From contig CM039187.1 of assembly GCA_008360975.2 (NCBI GenBank), positions 22,083,424-22,147,423 of the forward strand: a stretch of DNA of 64,000 nucleotides, in the 5' to 3' direction. The notes under the pieces are model-generated. The model worked only from the letters and a program-made list of their open reading frames with translations, was not told the DNA's origin and ran no database searches. Position numbers and translations under genes: made by a program. Source of the stretch: Lichenostomus cassidix (lineage: Eukaryota; Chordata; Aves; Passeriformes; Meliphagidae). Of the stretch, positions 39,383 to 54,100 are shown one piece after another (within the stretch, counting starts at the first letter, position 1; each line of letters starts with the position of its first letter).

Positions 39383-42300
39383 GTACTACCTTTTCTTCTT
39401 CAAGAAGGAATCCTCAAGATATTCCTGGCAGAACAACCTTCCAGGTTGTCAAGGGTATGCTGTAACTACTTTTTTAACCAAGAGTAAGTATAACTCTTGT
39501 GGCAGCATTTCTGGCTTGCCTTTCCTCTCTTGGGTCAATGTGAACAACTAAGAAGCATACCAAATTCAAGATCAAGTCTGAGGTTTGATTTATTAATTTA
39601 AATGTCTTCTTTCTACATTGACCTGTTTCTTTTGCAACTTCTCCACTCTCTTTCTGTGTTTTGTATTGAATTATCTGGGTTTTTTTCAGCTCTCTTTTAA
39701 ACTCTCTTTTTGAAAATGTTTTCAATACCTTTTCATATTCTAAATTTATAAAGAGAAAAGCTGTTCAGATTAACTACTTGTAGTCTTGATAGCAAATTGT
39801 TGTAGCACTTTGAATTTTTTTGTGGTGAGAGACTATGTTTGGTGGGGTTTTTTTTGGCTATGTCAAGGCACTGCACAATTTAGAGAACAGACATTTCCTT
39901 AGAATTTTATGATGAGCTTGTTGCATTTTCTGTTGGGGCGTAGCAGTCTTTAAATTTTTTCTATGTGTTCTACCACAGAGCAAAGCATAGATACACCTGT
40001 CGGCAAGGAAAGGAAAAGAGCCTTTGCTGATACTGTGTCTTGCAGTTCACTGCATTGTGTCATGGAAAATGTTATTTATTGATTGTGCTGACAGTGAGAG
40101 TAAATAGAGCTAAGTCTGTTTTACATTGCAGATGAGAATGTGTATCTCATAACTCTCAATGCACAATCTGACTTCAAATCACTTCTCCGTATCTCCTTTC
40201 CCCATATAAACCAAATAAGTTTTTCTGTTTCATTATGTGAACATGAATTAATACAGAGAGGACATAGGAGATGTTGGTTTTATTGCATATTTTTTCGACA
40301 TGCAAGTCTTCTTTGACTTCTTAGTAAAAATTAACAACTACAAATTCCATTTCATCTGCGAACCCTGTTATAGATTGCATTATTCACTCAATTGACTGTA
40401 ACAGTTAAGGCGATTACCATCTGTGATCTAAATATCTGTTTATATTGGAATGCAGAAAGTATTTCATTATTAATGCCATCATATAAATCCAACTCTCATT
40501 TAGATGACAATCAGTTCACTTTATGACAACCAGAGTGTGTTCTAATTCTTGCTGGTGTTTGATCATTGTGTGCAAGTTGCAGACTCATTTGAAATGTTTC
40601 TGAATAAGGCATGCAGGTGTGCATTAATCTTGCGCTTTCCTCACTAGATCACATGTCCATGATAGTTGTAAAATCATATACTAAAATATTCATGGCAAGT
40701 TTGTGTAAAGGACTGTGCAATATTGTATTTTAATCAAAAGGAAAAAAGCGTTTACTTTGAAGTAGTTGGAAAAACAGCTCATGAATGTGATTTTCAAAGC
40801 TGTGAAAATCCCATTGTAATTTGCTTAAACAATATTCAGACAAACAGATTTCTCAAAGTTTTTTTATACATAAGGACCAACAAGTTGGTATCTAGTCTCA
40901 GTCTTGTTTCTTCTTTTAATAAATTCACAAATACATCTTCTGGGCCAGATGAATTTTACATCACAATAATTTCCATTTCTGTTCGTCTGCCATGCTAAGA
41001 TTTGTTTAAAAATTCAAGTAGAGTTGGTATGACTTACAGGACATTTACAGGTCTCTTTCCCCCATACCTTTGCATTATTGTGGAAACCTAAAGAGACTGG
41101 ATAACTGCGTATTTCTTATAGTGACTGGAAATCTTTCCGGCTAGCAATAGGTGGAGCCAATGGTGTCATGATGCCTTACCAGTATCTTTGAAGCTCTCTG
41201 TAGTGAAAAGTGATGCAGGAAGAAAGAGGATGCACTGTGATGGGACCATCATGCTCTTGTCTGAGTATTCCTTTTGGAAGACAGGCATCTAATAAATGTG
41301 AGTCTGTGGAGGTCCTAGGCTGTACTGAAGCTGATATTACTTTTTCATTACTTTCAGAAGTTTGTTTCTGCCATAAGAAATTATTTAATTCTTTATTATT
41401 CTTCCCTAAAATATTTGCCAATTGTTTCTTTTTCACGGCTCCTGTAATCGCTCATGTTTCGAAAGGTGCTGTAACTTAAAGCACTGTGTGTTCTGTAGTG
41501 AGGAAACCTGCTGCCCCTTCCCCTCTAATGAATCCAGAATTATCACAAAGTCATATGAATAATGTATATAGACCAATTAAATGGAACTGCTGTATTATTT
41601 CTCATGGGATATATCTGGTGGAAGCAACAATCTTGTGGGCAATGGCACTGTGTTTTAACACCTGAAGCTAACCACATGTAGCTATTTGTGATGTTTTAAA
41701 TCCTATTAATTTATACCTTTTGTTTTCAAGCAAACTTAATTATTGTAATTTTAAATTAAGAGTGCCTGAATTTATTTATTTGTATTCCCTAAGGCTGTAA
41801 AATATATTACACTGCTAAATTGCAATGAAGTGTAGTGAGCCTGACTAATGTTGGATTCATTGAGAAGGTAGATGTAAAAGAGTGCAACTGAAAGCTTCTG
41901 ACTGCAAAGACATGTTGATTTGATATCTCCATTTCAATAAAAGTAATGTCTTGAAAACAACAGGCCCTCAAAGTTTTTACTGAAGTTGCTGCAGTCATGT
42001 GGGATGCAGAAAACTTTTCTTCTCTGAATATGACTCTATCACTGCCTGTGCAATGCTGGAGATGTGTAAAGCTGTGTCAGCCATGTCACTGCAAGAGTAA
42101 AGTGAGCACAAATGCTGAGACATCCAGTTCACTGCAGCCTTGCCAACCCTGCCCCAAAAATGGTACAGAAATAAATCAGTGCTGCCATACGACCCCAGTC
42201 CTGGACAGGTAAGCCTTTTCAGCATAGCCTTACTTAACTGTGCAGATCCCCAAACTGCTAGGAACCTGTAACTGTGCTCTTCATGAGCTTAAAACTGATA

Positions 42301-44100
42301 ATCCACAAAATCAATTTGTTCTCTCAAGAGGACATCTTGAGATGAAAAGCTGAAATTCAGCTTGCTTATAGTTATTAAACCACATATGGTGCTTTTTAGA
42401 ACAGCCAATGGACAGACTAGGCCAAGGTGGGATTTTCAAAGGTGCTTAAGGCATTTAGCAGCATAACTGACACTAAAAGTCCATGGGATTTACAATCTTA
42501 CATGCCTCTGGCACTTGATTAAAAAACTCTAATTTCAGCAGATAGTACTCTGGACTGTTACTGGGACATAGGTTCTGCTGATCCAGCTGTGACCTGCTGT
42601 TGTGGACCTGCTGTTTCAGAGCTTCTGCAACTCATCCTTTATTAGCCTGTCTAGGCAGGCAGTTCCAGTGATCTGTGGAGTTATACCGTGCAATGGAATA
42701 CCCACATCTCGCTCAGTCTTCCTTGAAGAGATCACCTTTAAATGGTACCTTTTCATAAAGTGAACACTTTGTTTTAGAATAGATTTATGATGAATGGGTC
42801 TTGATTGAGGCATCTGAATAAAACTACAGTTCAAACAAAAATGGTGCCTTTCATCAGTATTAGGAGAAGCCTGCTGGAACTGAACATTAGCAAAAGAGAA
42901 TTCTGGAATCTCTCTTTTTGTAGATATTTTCTAAAACAATGGACACAAAGCAAGCTAATTTGTCAACATTTGGGTGAGTCACTGTGACACTGTCATACTT
43001 TCAAGAACAGGAAAGTTGGAATAATTCAGGTGAAGAACCATATTTATTGATTCCTTTTTTGAAAAACCAAAAAATACTGTATTATTCAAACTTTATTCAA
43101 GTCAGTGAGTCTCTATGAAATCATCGAGCAATTAGTTTGTATATTACGTTTATGGCTTTTGTCTGGCTGAACATAAGTCAATTTTCCCTCCAATTTTCTT
43201 TACTGAAAAGGTCAACAGAAGGGGATTTGAGTTTGGTTTTCTTACATTCAAATTATATATCACATCATACAAAGGATATACAGATATCAGAAAACATATG
43301 GTTCAATGTATAAACTGTACTATTGCACAGTATATGGCTTAAGCATCACATGCTGGTATTACTTTCCATTTTTTAAATAAGTGTGTACTTTTGTTTTATG
43401 TTGACTTCCTTTTACAGTTCACTTTGTCAAAGAGTTCCAACACAGTTCAGGTCTACCTATAGATTATTATTGATGTAACAGCTTTACCAATCAAAAACAG
43501 TTTTTATTTTTTTTCCCAACAATTAACTTCTTTCAAAACCCAGAAAATATAAATACAGTATTTACATGCGATAATTAGAAAGCAAGAATATATAATGAAG
43601 AAAGAATTTTAAGATTAATAAATAGCTGAACATGAGTCTCATAGCAAGCTTAATTAATCACTAAACTGTGGAACCACTGCAATTCATATGTCAATCCAGA
43701 CTCTTATATGGAAGTGATTTGAATCAATTGCTAATGAAATTGAGAAATTTAGAAGCAGCTTCTTGACTTTCAATTGACAGGACTCATATTTAACTCAAGA
43801 AATGTGACAGTTAATGACAACATAAAAGTACTGTGAATTATTTGCCAGATCATATGAGAATTACAGCATCAACCTATTGAAATAGCTTGTAGCTGATCAG
43901 TTTGAAAATAAACAGTCATAATGACATATTTAGAAATCAATGATGCTCCTTAAAATATGAGAGAATCTGTCTGAAATAAAGCAAGGATATAATCTTACAA
44001 ATACAACAATAATACTTCAAGAATTCTCCTATATTGCCACATACACAGATTTATTCTTACTGCTGTTAAAATTGTGATCCTTTAGAAATGCTTTATTAAA
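39383..44100. other. Non-coding DNA, no gene seen
   Basis: The stretch is AT-rich. Open frames of 60-91 codons (for example 40723-40998 and 41210-41479 on +) show no domain, and several overlap frames on the other strand. No mobile element was recognised. Confidence 0.5.
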
Positions 44101-44420
44101 TCAATTACTTTAAACTGCCAAAGTAGTTTCATGGCTAATTCTTCTTTTTTAATGTAATTAACATTTTTACTCTTACTCACTTACTTGAATTTAAATGATT
44201 CTGCTGTTGAACTTGTTTCCTTAACTTTGCACTTCCAGCCACATTTTAATTAATTAAAACTTCATCCAGATAGAAAGAGACAGTTATTGTGTGTTAATGG
44301 AATATCAGTGGAAAGCGCACTAATCAATAATTAATTTAATTAAGGTGTATATGAGACAATATTGCTATATAATTAACTGAAAACCACATAACACATGCAT
44401 ATTTAAATATTCATTAATAA
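44101..44420. other. AT-rich block dense in TAATTA-type homeodomain words
   Basis: TAATTA or ATTAAT cores recur at about 44155, 44248, 44326, 44336 and 44371, some as direct runs such as TTAATTAATTAAAA. Such density occurs in deeply conserved enhancers of developmental loci, but also by chance in DNA of this composition. Conservation cannot be judged from one sequence. Confidence 0.3.
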
Positions 44421-47400
44421 GTTTGTTAGGAGTTTTAGATCATGCTGTTTTATGGATTTACATGACATGTATAAAATTAAAAGCATTTGCCAGAGAGATC
44501 CTGAAATACACATTAAATGCAGTTCTGAATAATTTTGTCAGTCATGTAGCAAATTTAGGCAATTGAAGCCCCACTAAGAATCAGAATGTGCCATCTTGGA
44601 GATAAAAATCTGCAGGAGATTTGTTTTAACCTCTTATAGACATGTAAAAAACCCTATGAGATGAAGTTACATGTGAGAAAACATTCTCTGTACTTGAAAA
44701 AAATGTGACTTTAGAAAAGACCATGAATAATGGAAGTATTTTTGCAATTCCACAGTAAAGGCTGGATCATTCCACTAACATGATGTTCAGGCACCCTACT
44801 TACTAAGGTCTCTGTTCTGTTAATATTGATGAAGTTATCTCATTTGCTCATTGTGAATGATTTTTCATGAGAATTTACCAATGAATATGCTATTTAAATG
44901 TGCTGTTAATTTGATACATTTCCTAAACTTTTGAATTCCAAATAAATAATACTGTCATGTTTCCTCTGTGTTCAAAATCCATTACAGCTTGTGTAATTAA
45001 TGATTATTGGACCAAATAGTGACTATTTTTAGCAGGGTATTTCAAATCCCTAAAGTTTTATAATTAAAAAGACAATCTCCTCCTTGGATATCCTAATTGC
45101 ATTCTCTCCACCAGATACTCATCACAAAAGCTTGACTTCATGAAGGACTTTTAAAATTGAGGTACAAATCTGACTCTCATACTGAGAGTAATTTAAAACT
45201 TCAATATTCTTCATTAACAATTGATAATAGAGAATTTTACAAATTGAAATAATTGTTATGAAGAATAGTGGTGCTTTTTGTAATGGGGTCTGACCATAGT
45301 TGGCAGATGGAAGATTGAGAGATTCAAGATGCTGAATGCCTCCTGTGAAGTGTGCGATTTGAGTCAAATTTTTGGTTTGAGTCAATGTGCAATGTGTTTT
45401 CCTCTCTTTAGGTGAAGCACATTGGTAGCTCTTCTGTTGTTTTTCTTTACCAGGAGACCTTCAGTAACCTTGGGAGCTCACAGTCCTCTTCAGGCATAAA
45501 GGAGATTGAAACTTTGTTCAGATTTTTACACAAGCACAACTAACACATACAAGTCTGTATCAGTAAATAAATGAGCTGAAATGAAGGTATTTGGATGTAA
45601 TTTTAATAGTTCTCCCATGAATTAACTCAATCTTATTTTCTAAAGAGGGCATGTCACAGCATGTTAGATCTACTTCCCAATATAAAATTAGAGTAAAATG
45701 ACTTTTAAAAATAATTTTTATCCACGCAGAATAACGATGATGTTTATTTTCATGCCTTATGGATCATACCTTTTGTCTCAGGCCAAGCTGTAAGCACGTG
45801 GTAAGAAATATATTGCCCATATAGGAACTTAAAATGGAATTTTAAAGATACCTGTTTGCTGTTAAGTAATAACTGCATTACATTCTTGTGCAATTTTTTG
45901 TACAGCTGAGGAGGTTTTTTTTTTAAGCTCAGTTCAGGTTTCCCTTGTAAGAAGGAAGAGTTTTCAAAAGTTAGTTTATCTGTTTCTGAAAGATTTCTTT
46001 AAGATGTAGGGAGAATTAATTGTCCTCTGTATCTTTCTTTGTGTCTCAGTTTTGGAGAGAGACTTGACAACTAGCTTACAGTAGCTGGCTAATTTTAAAT
46101 GGCTTATATTTGGTGATATTAATGTTCACCTATATTGCTTGTATATTCAGTATATGGTTGGAGGTAATTTAGGTTAATAACAGCCAGGATTTTTCTTTCT
46201 TTAAAATTTATTTCATGTTGATATGGCAGCTTGAACAACAGCTTTAAAATCTACTCATCTTAATTCTCTGGTCGGCTTCTGTGAACAGTACACCCCTTGA
46301 TTATATTATTCATTTTTTTACATGTTTAGGAATGCCAGTTTTTGGATTGGAGTTACAAGGCAATATTTTATACAAGCATTCATTAATAAGCATTATTGTA
46401 TTTTGAGGGTTTCTAAGTATGTAGAGCCACACACAAAACTGTGAAAAAATGTATAGGTCTTCTTTTCTACACTGTATAAGGGGAAAGATTGCAAGATTTC
46501 TGTTTCAAAATGGTGTGTATTAATTATACATTATTTATTCTGCATAGTTTATTTTTTAAAAAATAGTTGAGCAATTTCTCCCCCAACTCCTCTCTACTTT
46601 GTTAAATTACAGGTTTCAAATTCTGGTCAGTACTTTCCCAGAAAGCTCTTCATCACAGTACTAGTTAAGACTGACTCCATCTTGCCTGTTTTAAGGTCTG
46701 CATTCAGTAATAATTGCAACTCTTTTCATACAGTTAATTTTTCACCTCAAATACAGAGTGTTTTTCCCCCGCAAGGTGTCTCAAAATGCTACACATACTG
46801 CCTTGGTACAAAAAAAAAATCTTCCTATCACTACAGAGACAGCAATCTTTGAGCACTCATGGCTCTAATGGGCCTCAGTGAGAGAGGGAACTCAGATGTC
46901 ACCTGAAATTCATCTAATAGTAATTTCAGTACTCTGCCTGAGCTGAATACTTAATGTGCCTGTCACCTTCTCAAAATCACATTTAGCACAGGGAAAATTA
47001 TGTATATGTGTGATTTCATTACTCCAGGAAGACTAACAGGTTCAGAGAGAATTGGGCAGCTCCTTTCAGAAGCAGCAGTGTGGCAGGCAGAGGCAAGTTG
47101 CCTCCTCAGCCCATTTTGGCAACCACAGGTTGATATTCCTTAACCACTGAGCATTGATGCTTGTTCCATTTATCTCTTGTTACTTCTTCCACCAATACAA
47201 TTAAGCTTCTTTTTTGGAGTCCTTGGCTGTTATGGCCTGTCAGTGATACAAAAGATGCAGAGGTCACATTTCCTCAGTAAGGAGCTTAATGAATCCCCAA
47301 ACCTATTATTTTTTGCAAAACAAGTTTATCCGCTGTTGAAAACTCAAGAAAAGTTGTGTCTCAAGAACTACTTAAAAAAAAATTCCTAATATTTTACAAG

Positions 47401-48076
47401 CAGGTTGTGATAGTAAATTGCTTGAAGTTGATATAAGGGAATTGTATGGGAAGCTTAGCTAAATGTGAAATAATAATACAGTCATGCAATTTCCACCTGT
47501 GTGTTCTGCTGTAGACCTCAGGGTTTTTTGCTGACTCTTTCATTGGAATCTAGGATTGTTATAACACCTGGGGAGAGGCAAACTTTTTTCCATCCTTCCA
47601 GGTGCAGATCCATCCTTCCATCCTGCAGATGTTGGGCCTGAAAACCTACGACTAGCACAACTTTGCTTCCATACCAAAATAAATTAAACTCGTTCTGAAA
47701 TAAAATGAGGCAGCAAATCTGGGCAGTTTATTTTCATGCCTGGTGGCAACTGGAGCAACACTCTGCTCTTGGTGACCCATGTCAGAAAAGACAGGCTTTA
47801 GCACTAGTCTTAAGATATATTTGTGTTTACTTGTTTGTCATGAAGCTCATGGTATAATTCAAATTCTATAAAAATAGTGAATGGTAGATGGTGTTTTGTT
47901 CTTCCTGCCAAAAGCAGCCTCCCTGCTCATTTTCCTTTTTCAGGACTTAATGGTCCATTTCTAAACTTGACCTTCTTTTATTTCTCATTACAGGGAGACT
48001 CCTCTTTAAGGAATCATGCAGAAATGTGAAAACCAAAAAATATTGAAAGACATTGAAAACATGGCAAACTGTTGTT
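44421..48076. other. Non-coding DNA, no gene seen
   Basis: AT-rich with no supported exon, RNA gene or repeat family. Confidence 0.5.
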
Positions 48077-48112
48077 GTAATAATAATAATAATAATAATT
48101 ATTATTATTATA
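48077..48112. repeat. Self-complementary (AAT)n/(ATT)n microsatellite
   Basis: About seven AAT units run straight into about five ATT units, so the two halves are reverse complements and can fold into one hairpin. It explains the run of Asn and Tyr codons in a - strand open frame that crosses it, which is therefore not a gene signal. Confidence 0.9.
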
Positions 48113-51100
48113 AAAAATCCTTTTATTTTTATCTTTTTGTAAGTTGAGTATCTTCTGATGAAGAACTGTAACATGCCATGTCATACATGGAGCTTCATAA
48201 GACCTTAGCCTACTGGTAAACATTTTCAACGCTTGTTGACAAAACACAGAATGGCCTTCCCAATCAGGCCAGCCCCTTACATTAACACAAACAGACAAAT
48301 GTCTTGTTGCAGCTCTAGCACAGGAGGCTGTGATGTTGCTATCTCTGTCCAGACTCCCTCTTTTAGGCTCCAGATCATAATCCAGCCTGGGCAGCTCTGA
48401 GGAGGAAGGTGTATTTCCATTTCTGCTGCCAAAGCAATATATCTTAACTGCTCTGTTATGATGCTGCTTAGAGTAAGCATAGCACAAAATATATATTACT
48501 GCCCAGAAATAGTTTAACTATAAGGGCCAGGGGAAGGGGGAGAATCTTCAATTTTCTTACTTTTCAAGCCTAAGGATAGTGACATGACATTAGTCCAATT
48601 TACTGAGTATAAAGCTAAATTAAATCAATGCTTGAAGCTTTCCTTGAATATGTCTCAAATTCAGTTCATCTACCATTATTGAAAAGTATCACATTTAAGT
48701 CTTAATAATTCTTTACACTAGAGTGCTATTAATGTCATCATTATTATTATACTTCCCTATCTTCAATATATTATAGCTGTTAGAATTCAAGTGCAAAAAT
48801 CAATGGGAAATCTGTATTTGATATAAAATATTCTAATTTATTACAATTAATTTCTTTTCCTGCATTATGTTAATTGCCCTCTCCCCACCTGGGAAGAAAC
48901 CCCTGTTGAATTCTTGACTAGATTTAGATCTAACATTGGTTCCCTAGAGTGCACATCTTTAATAAAAATTCCATATTTAATGTCTCTTTTCTTCAGCCTT
49001 TTGTACACACAACACAGTGAGAAATATTAAGTGAAAGGTTTGGTTTGACCAAAAGGTTTTGAATACAGAAGACATCTGGTCTTTCATGAAATAAAATGAA
49101 AAAAAAACTCCCTCAGCTCTTGCCCATGGGCAATTAAGCTGTACATATGCTACTTCAAGATTAAAAGCAGCACTGAAAACCCATTCATGATTGACTGTTC
49201 AACAGTTATATACAGATCTAAAGAAATACCTTTGACATACAGATTTGTTTCAGTTATTTCAAGAATGACTTCCTTCTCTTCCTAGCCTGGGGAGAACTTT
49301 TCATCCCTTCTTTATTGGGAAATTGTTTTAGATAAATTATCAGTTATTGTTTCAGAACCTACCTGCCAGTGAAAAATTTAATATTTGTTTTAATTATAAC
49401 AATTATTCTTTTAATTTCTTGACATCAACATCATACTAAGAATTTCTGGCTTTTCCAGACCTTTCCCTAAATGTTAGAATAAAACAATTTGCATCAGTTA
49501 CCAACATTTGTACAGTTTTATGTAAATATCCATTCTCTGTTTTTTTACTTTTTCTTTTTCTCCTCCAATTTTGCTTACACGGAGCATGATCATGAACTCT
49601 GGCCAATCCAGGACCTTGAAAGAGGTATATGTGCCAAAGACAATTGATCCACTGAAAACAACAATTCAGAATTCAGAAAGAGAACTCAGACTCTGTCCAT
49701 TTTTAATAGTTTATTTACCTGATTATAAGGTAATGACCACCAACAGAAAAGAGTTATTAATGCTGACATCTTCTCAAATGCTAAGTTTCTTCTGAATTGA
49801 CAGCCAGAAAATGCACATTATTTAATAATTTTCTTTAAATATAATAGCATTTACTCAGACTGCAATTGATTTTTCATAGTGAAAAATTTAAATCTTTTTC
49901 TAAATGTTCTAGATCAATAAAAAATTAGTTTAGGGAAGTCTCAGAGAAAGGTCTGCAGTCAGTGTGGGAATTGGGTGACATTACCAGTGTTCAGAAGATG
50001 TAAAGGTGAAAGGACACAGAAACCAGCAATATGCCCTGGCTCAGCCTGGAACTACTATTGCTTTCTAAACCCAGAATGAACAGATTGTGCTTCGGGATTC
50101 TTCTTCCCTTCTCATGATCTCATCTGCCCACATTGCTTGGACAGCTGATGAGTTGTTTCCTTGAGTTTTCCGCTAGATTTTGTTTATAATACATTGTTAC
50201 ATTTATTGTCTCTGGCATCAAAATTTGAGTGTCTCTGTTCCCCTACTACACACATGTGAACGAAACTCTGAGTGATGGATCATGCTCAATGCCTGTGCTT
50301 GGTTGTCCAAGCCACGTCTGGTTTAGAATTGCCAATCTTATCATGAAGAAACATGTCTTGTTCAGTTCAGAGCCAAGTGGCTTATCTCACCTCTGAGACT
50401 GCATATCAACCTGAAGGTCTGAAATGAAATGACTTCAGCACGATCAGATCAATTTGCTGTGAGAAGCCCACATCACAATACCAGCACACATAACTCAGCT
50501 GGCTTTGGCAGCTTGCTCAGGAGAGAGCTGGGCCTACATGTGCAGGAGCACTGAATTATTTCTTCTCTCTGGAGATGGAGAGTCAGAAAAGATCCCTTCA
50601 GGTCAGGGTTGAGGACTCATAAGGAAGCCAGCAATGAGGCAGCTAAATTTTACTTCAGTATGCTGGGCATTCAACACTTTTCAAGGCTAAGACAGTGAAG
50701 GTCAAGAGGCTAATCTTCTCAAAAGCAGATGATTGCAGAAAATAATGCAACACATCCAAATATTTCATGTGCCTTACTAATTATCCTACCTAGTTACTGT
50801 TTTCTCCTTAAGAGTCCTTTCCTTTCTTGGAAAATAATAGCATTTATTCTCTGATTATCCTGAGATGCTGTTGAAGAGCTCAAGAGTTTTGTCTTGATTT
50901 TCCTTTTTAACCAAATATATTGTCCTTCACAAACTTATTTCATGTTAAAGACATGCTTGACAATTTTTTACATTTACCATGTGTGTAGCAACACAAGTAA
51001 TATATTGTTTTCCTTTATTACTGATAATCAAGTTTTACTTTCTTTTCTGTAGCAATGAAAATTAGCTTTAGCAGTACATCTGTCAAAATATTTACCTCCT

Positions 51101-54100
51101 AAACCACTAAATTTAATGTCAATATCTGCTAAGTATTTTAATTTCTGTTATCAATGCCAGATGACAGTAAGACCATATATTATGCAGTGCAAAAGTTACA
51201 ATAACATGATAGTTTTTATTTGGGGTTGATCCTTAAATGAGTGCAAGTACAAAATCAGATTGACAGTCATCTTAATGCTTAAAGGACTGATGTATCTAAG
51301 TGCTATCTAAGTTTCTATAGGGTAGGCATTGGTGTTAGTGCAGCACTTTTCAATGACTCTTTTTAGTTTGGATCAGTTTTTTAGGTATTGACGAAGATGG
51401 TTAAAATTATTTTGCTAAGGCCCCCTGCACCTTTTACCCCTGCTCTTGTTATCAGCTTGGAGGCTGGGAATATCTACTCTCTTTTCACTTACCCACATCC
51501 TCTCTGACACCTTTCACTTACCCACATACATTGTCTTCCCCATGGAATTCTTCATCTTCTTGTAAAAATGACACTTTCAGTGATATGACTGTAGAGGCTG
51601 AAATGTTGATTACCTAGCATTAATCATTTCTGGAAATACCAGACTCTAAAGATGCTAGTCCTCTGGGGTGCATGTGATATGCATGGAGAGGAACAGACTG
51701 ATAGGGTGTGTGGCAGTGTGTGGGACAGGACATATTTACTCTTGGCCATTTTAGCATTGATTTATCCTTTTGTGGTAGCATTTTAAAAATATTGTCGACT
51801 TCCCATTCTAGTTAGTTAATTGAAGAAGTCCTCCTCTTTTGGTGTTGCTCTCCACTGGTTTCATTAATATGTAATGAAATTTCCCTTTGTGCCTTTATTG
51901 TCAATGTTTGAGAGCATATCCACAGGGAAGGCTTTATACCGTCAGTCTGGAATCCCACTTCCCTCTCAGCTGCTTTTCTCCATATTGATGGCATACAGGA
52001 TAAACAGAACAAGTTAATTTGTAATCTTAGATAGAAAATGATAGCTGCACTGTTTCTGTCATTGAGCACTCTGCCAGTTTAAACAGCTGATTAGTCAGCT
52101 TCTGTGGAATCGATCTGAATCAGTTCCACCTGCGTGCACCCACCAGGAGCCACTTTATTGTAAATCAATCATTCTGAAAACATCTCACAAAGGGGCCAGT
52201 CCTCACTAACAAGCCATCAATTTAAACTGTCTGTCTGGAGAACTCCAGAAATTAGAAGTGCAACAAACATTTATTTTAAAATTATGGAGAAGTTGCTTAG
52301 GTTTTATGTTGTTTTAGGATTTTTTCCCCCTTTAAATGATAGCTTGTAATACTTGGTGCTGGTGGTGATTTTCTTACCTTTTTAACCTTTATTTCACTCC
52401 TATGCATTGGGTCTCTTTTCAGACATCCCAAAAGTGCAGGTACTTTCTCATCGGAAAAAAACAATAGGTTTGGAATTTTAACAACAATGGATGGAATGGA
52501 TGGCCTTTATTACTAGAAGGCAACATTAACAGTAACTCAGAGACTTTATATCCTGCCCTTGTGCCCCTTGGGTTTTAAGATCGATCCCCAGAGTCAGAGA
52601 AGTTCTCCTTATTCTTTGACATGATGAATTGCTAAATTTTGCCTGTGCAGAGAGTGGGTCTTCCAGCTGGCAGTGGTTGGAGAATCTGCCCCAGGGGAAA
52701 GATACAGATATATGGCTTGGTCTCCAAACCCTTCCTTTAAGACACTTCATACTACCCTAAATAAAAGAGAGTGGAGAAAGTATATTCTTCCTCTTTTTTT
52801 ATTTTTTTTATTGGCCTGTCTAGGCATTTCACTTATGTCAACAAAAAAGCTGTGCGAATCATGTTTTCCGGTTGTTTAGAATGTCCTGAGTCTTATTCAG
52901 CTTGAGAAAAAAATATGGCAGCACTTAGTTTGCAAGGTGTAGAGGAAAATCCTGTGTGTGATGTTACGCTGTGTAATTACACGCTGCCACCTGATTGCAT
53001 TGTCAACACTGTCTCTGATTACAAGGTAATTGCTTAGTTACTAGTTTGGATGCAAAGCCTTTCAGAGACTTGTGTATTAAACAAGTGTCTGTCCCACTCT
53101 TGGAAGTGCAGTCAAAATAGAATTTCAGTGAGGCCTCCTGTGATTCTATGGAAACTAATTTTTCACTTGGGTTACACTGGGCCTGACCTATCTCTGCTTA
53201 AACCCAGCTCAAATCCTCTCATCTATCATCCAGTTTATAACAGGAGACTCTGGTGAGGTGTCTCTTATCAAATGGTGTAGGATGTTCACAGCAAGTTCAG
53301 AGCAGCAGCTTCTCTCCTCTTGCAGGGGGAAATGTGAGAGACTAAAATGTTAATCGTTCATGACTCAAACGATCGGTCATTTGCAAAGCAGCAGCTGCTT
53401 TTCTGACATGCAGGGTAACAGCCCAGGTGCAGAGGGGTGAACACCAGGGGATGACCATGTCAAACCAACCTTTGTTTTGCAGCAAGTTGAGTTTTGAAAC
53501 AGATAATGGAAGGGGATGTTAAGAATCAGATCCTTCGAGGCAGGACAGGGGTTTTTATCCTCCCTCACACAGCTGGCTCAGTTGTAAACACATACCCACC
53601 TCCTTTAAATGAGTCTCCTGCTCCTTATCAGACTTCCAATGCCATTTTCATGTAGAGCTGGACCAGCTGTTTGCTGAGTCTCTAAAGGTGCTTAAACTAT
53701 TTCCCCTATTTTGACAGGCTTGTGCTATGTAACCAAGATGATGACCACTGTTTGGTCAACTCCCATTTTCACACAAGTAATAATTTTGTCAGTGTTTGCC
53801 ATGACTTCTACTTAATCCATTTCTTACCATCTGATCATTGACAAAATCCCTGAGCTTATTTGTCTTCATGATATTCATAATGACAGGCTCTGAGCTGAGC
53901 ATCAGTACCACACAGAAACTGAACAAGAATAGCTGTGGTTTCCTGGAAGAGGAATTATTTCAATCTAGGGAAGAAAAAAACAGGAAAATAATTATCCTAC
54001 ACTTATTTAGGAGAATAATTTATTCAATCAGCATGTATTTGCTGTCTGGTAGATCCTTGCCCCAGTTCCATGGACCAACCACTATCAGGGTGTGGCTCCT

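Noticed and set aside
48014..48487. 157-codon open frame on the - strand
   Set aside because: It runs through the AAT/ATT microsatellite (Asn and Tyr runs), shows no domain and has no supporting context; chance is the simpler reading.
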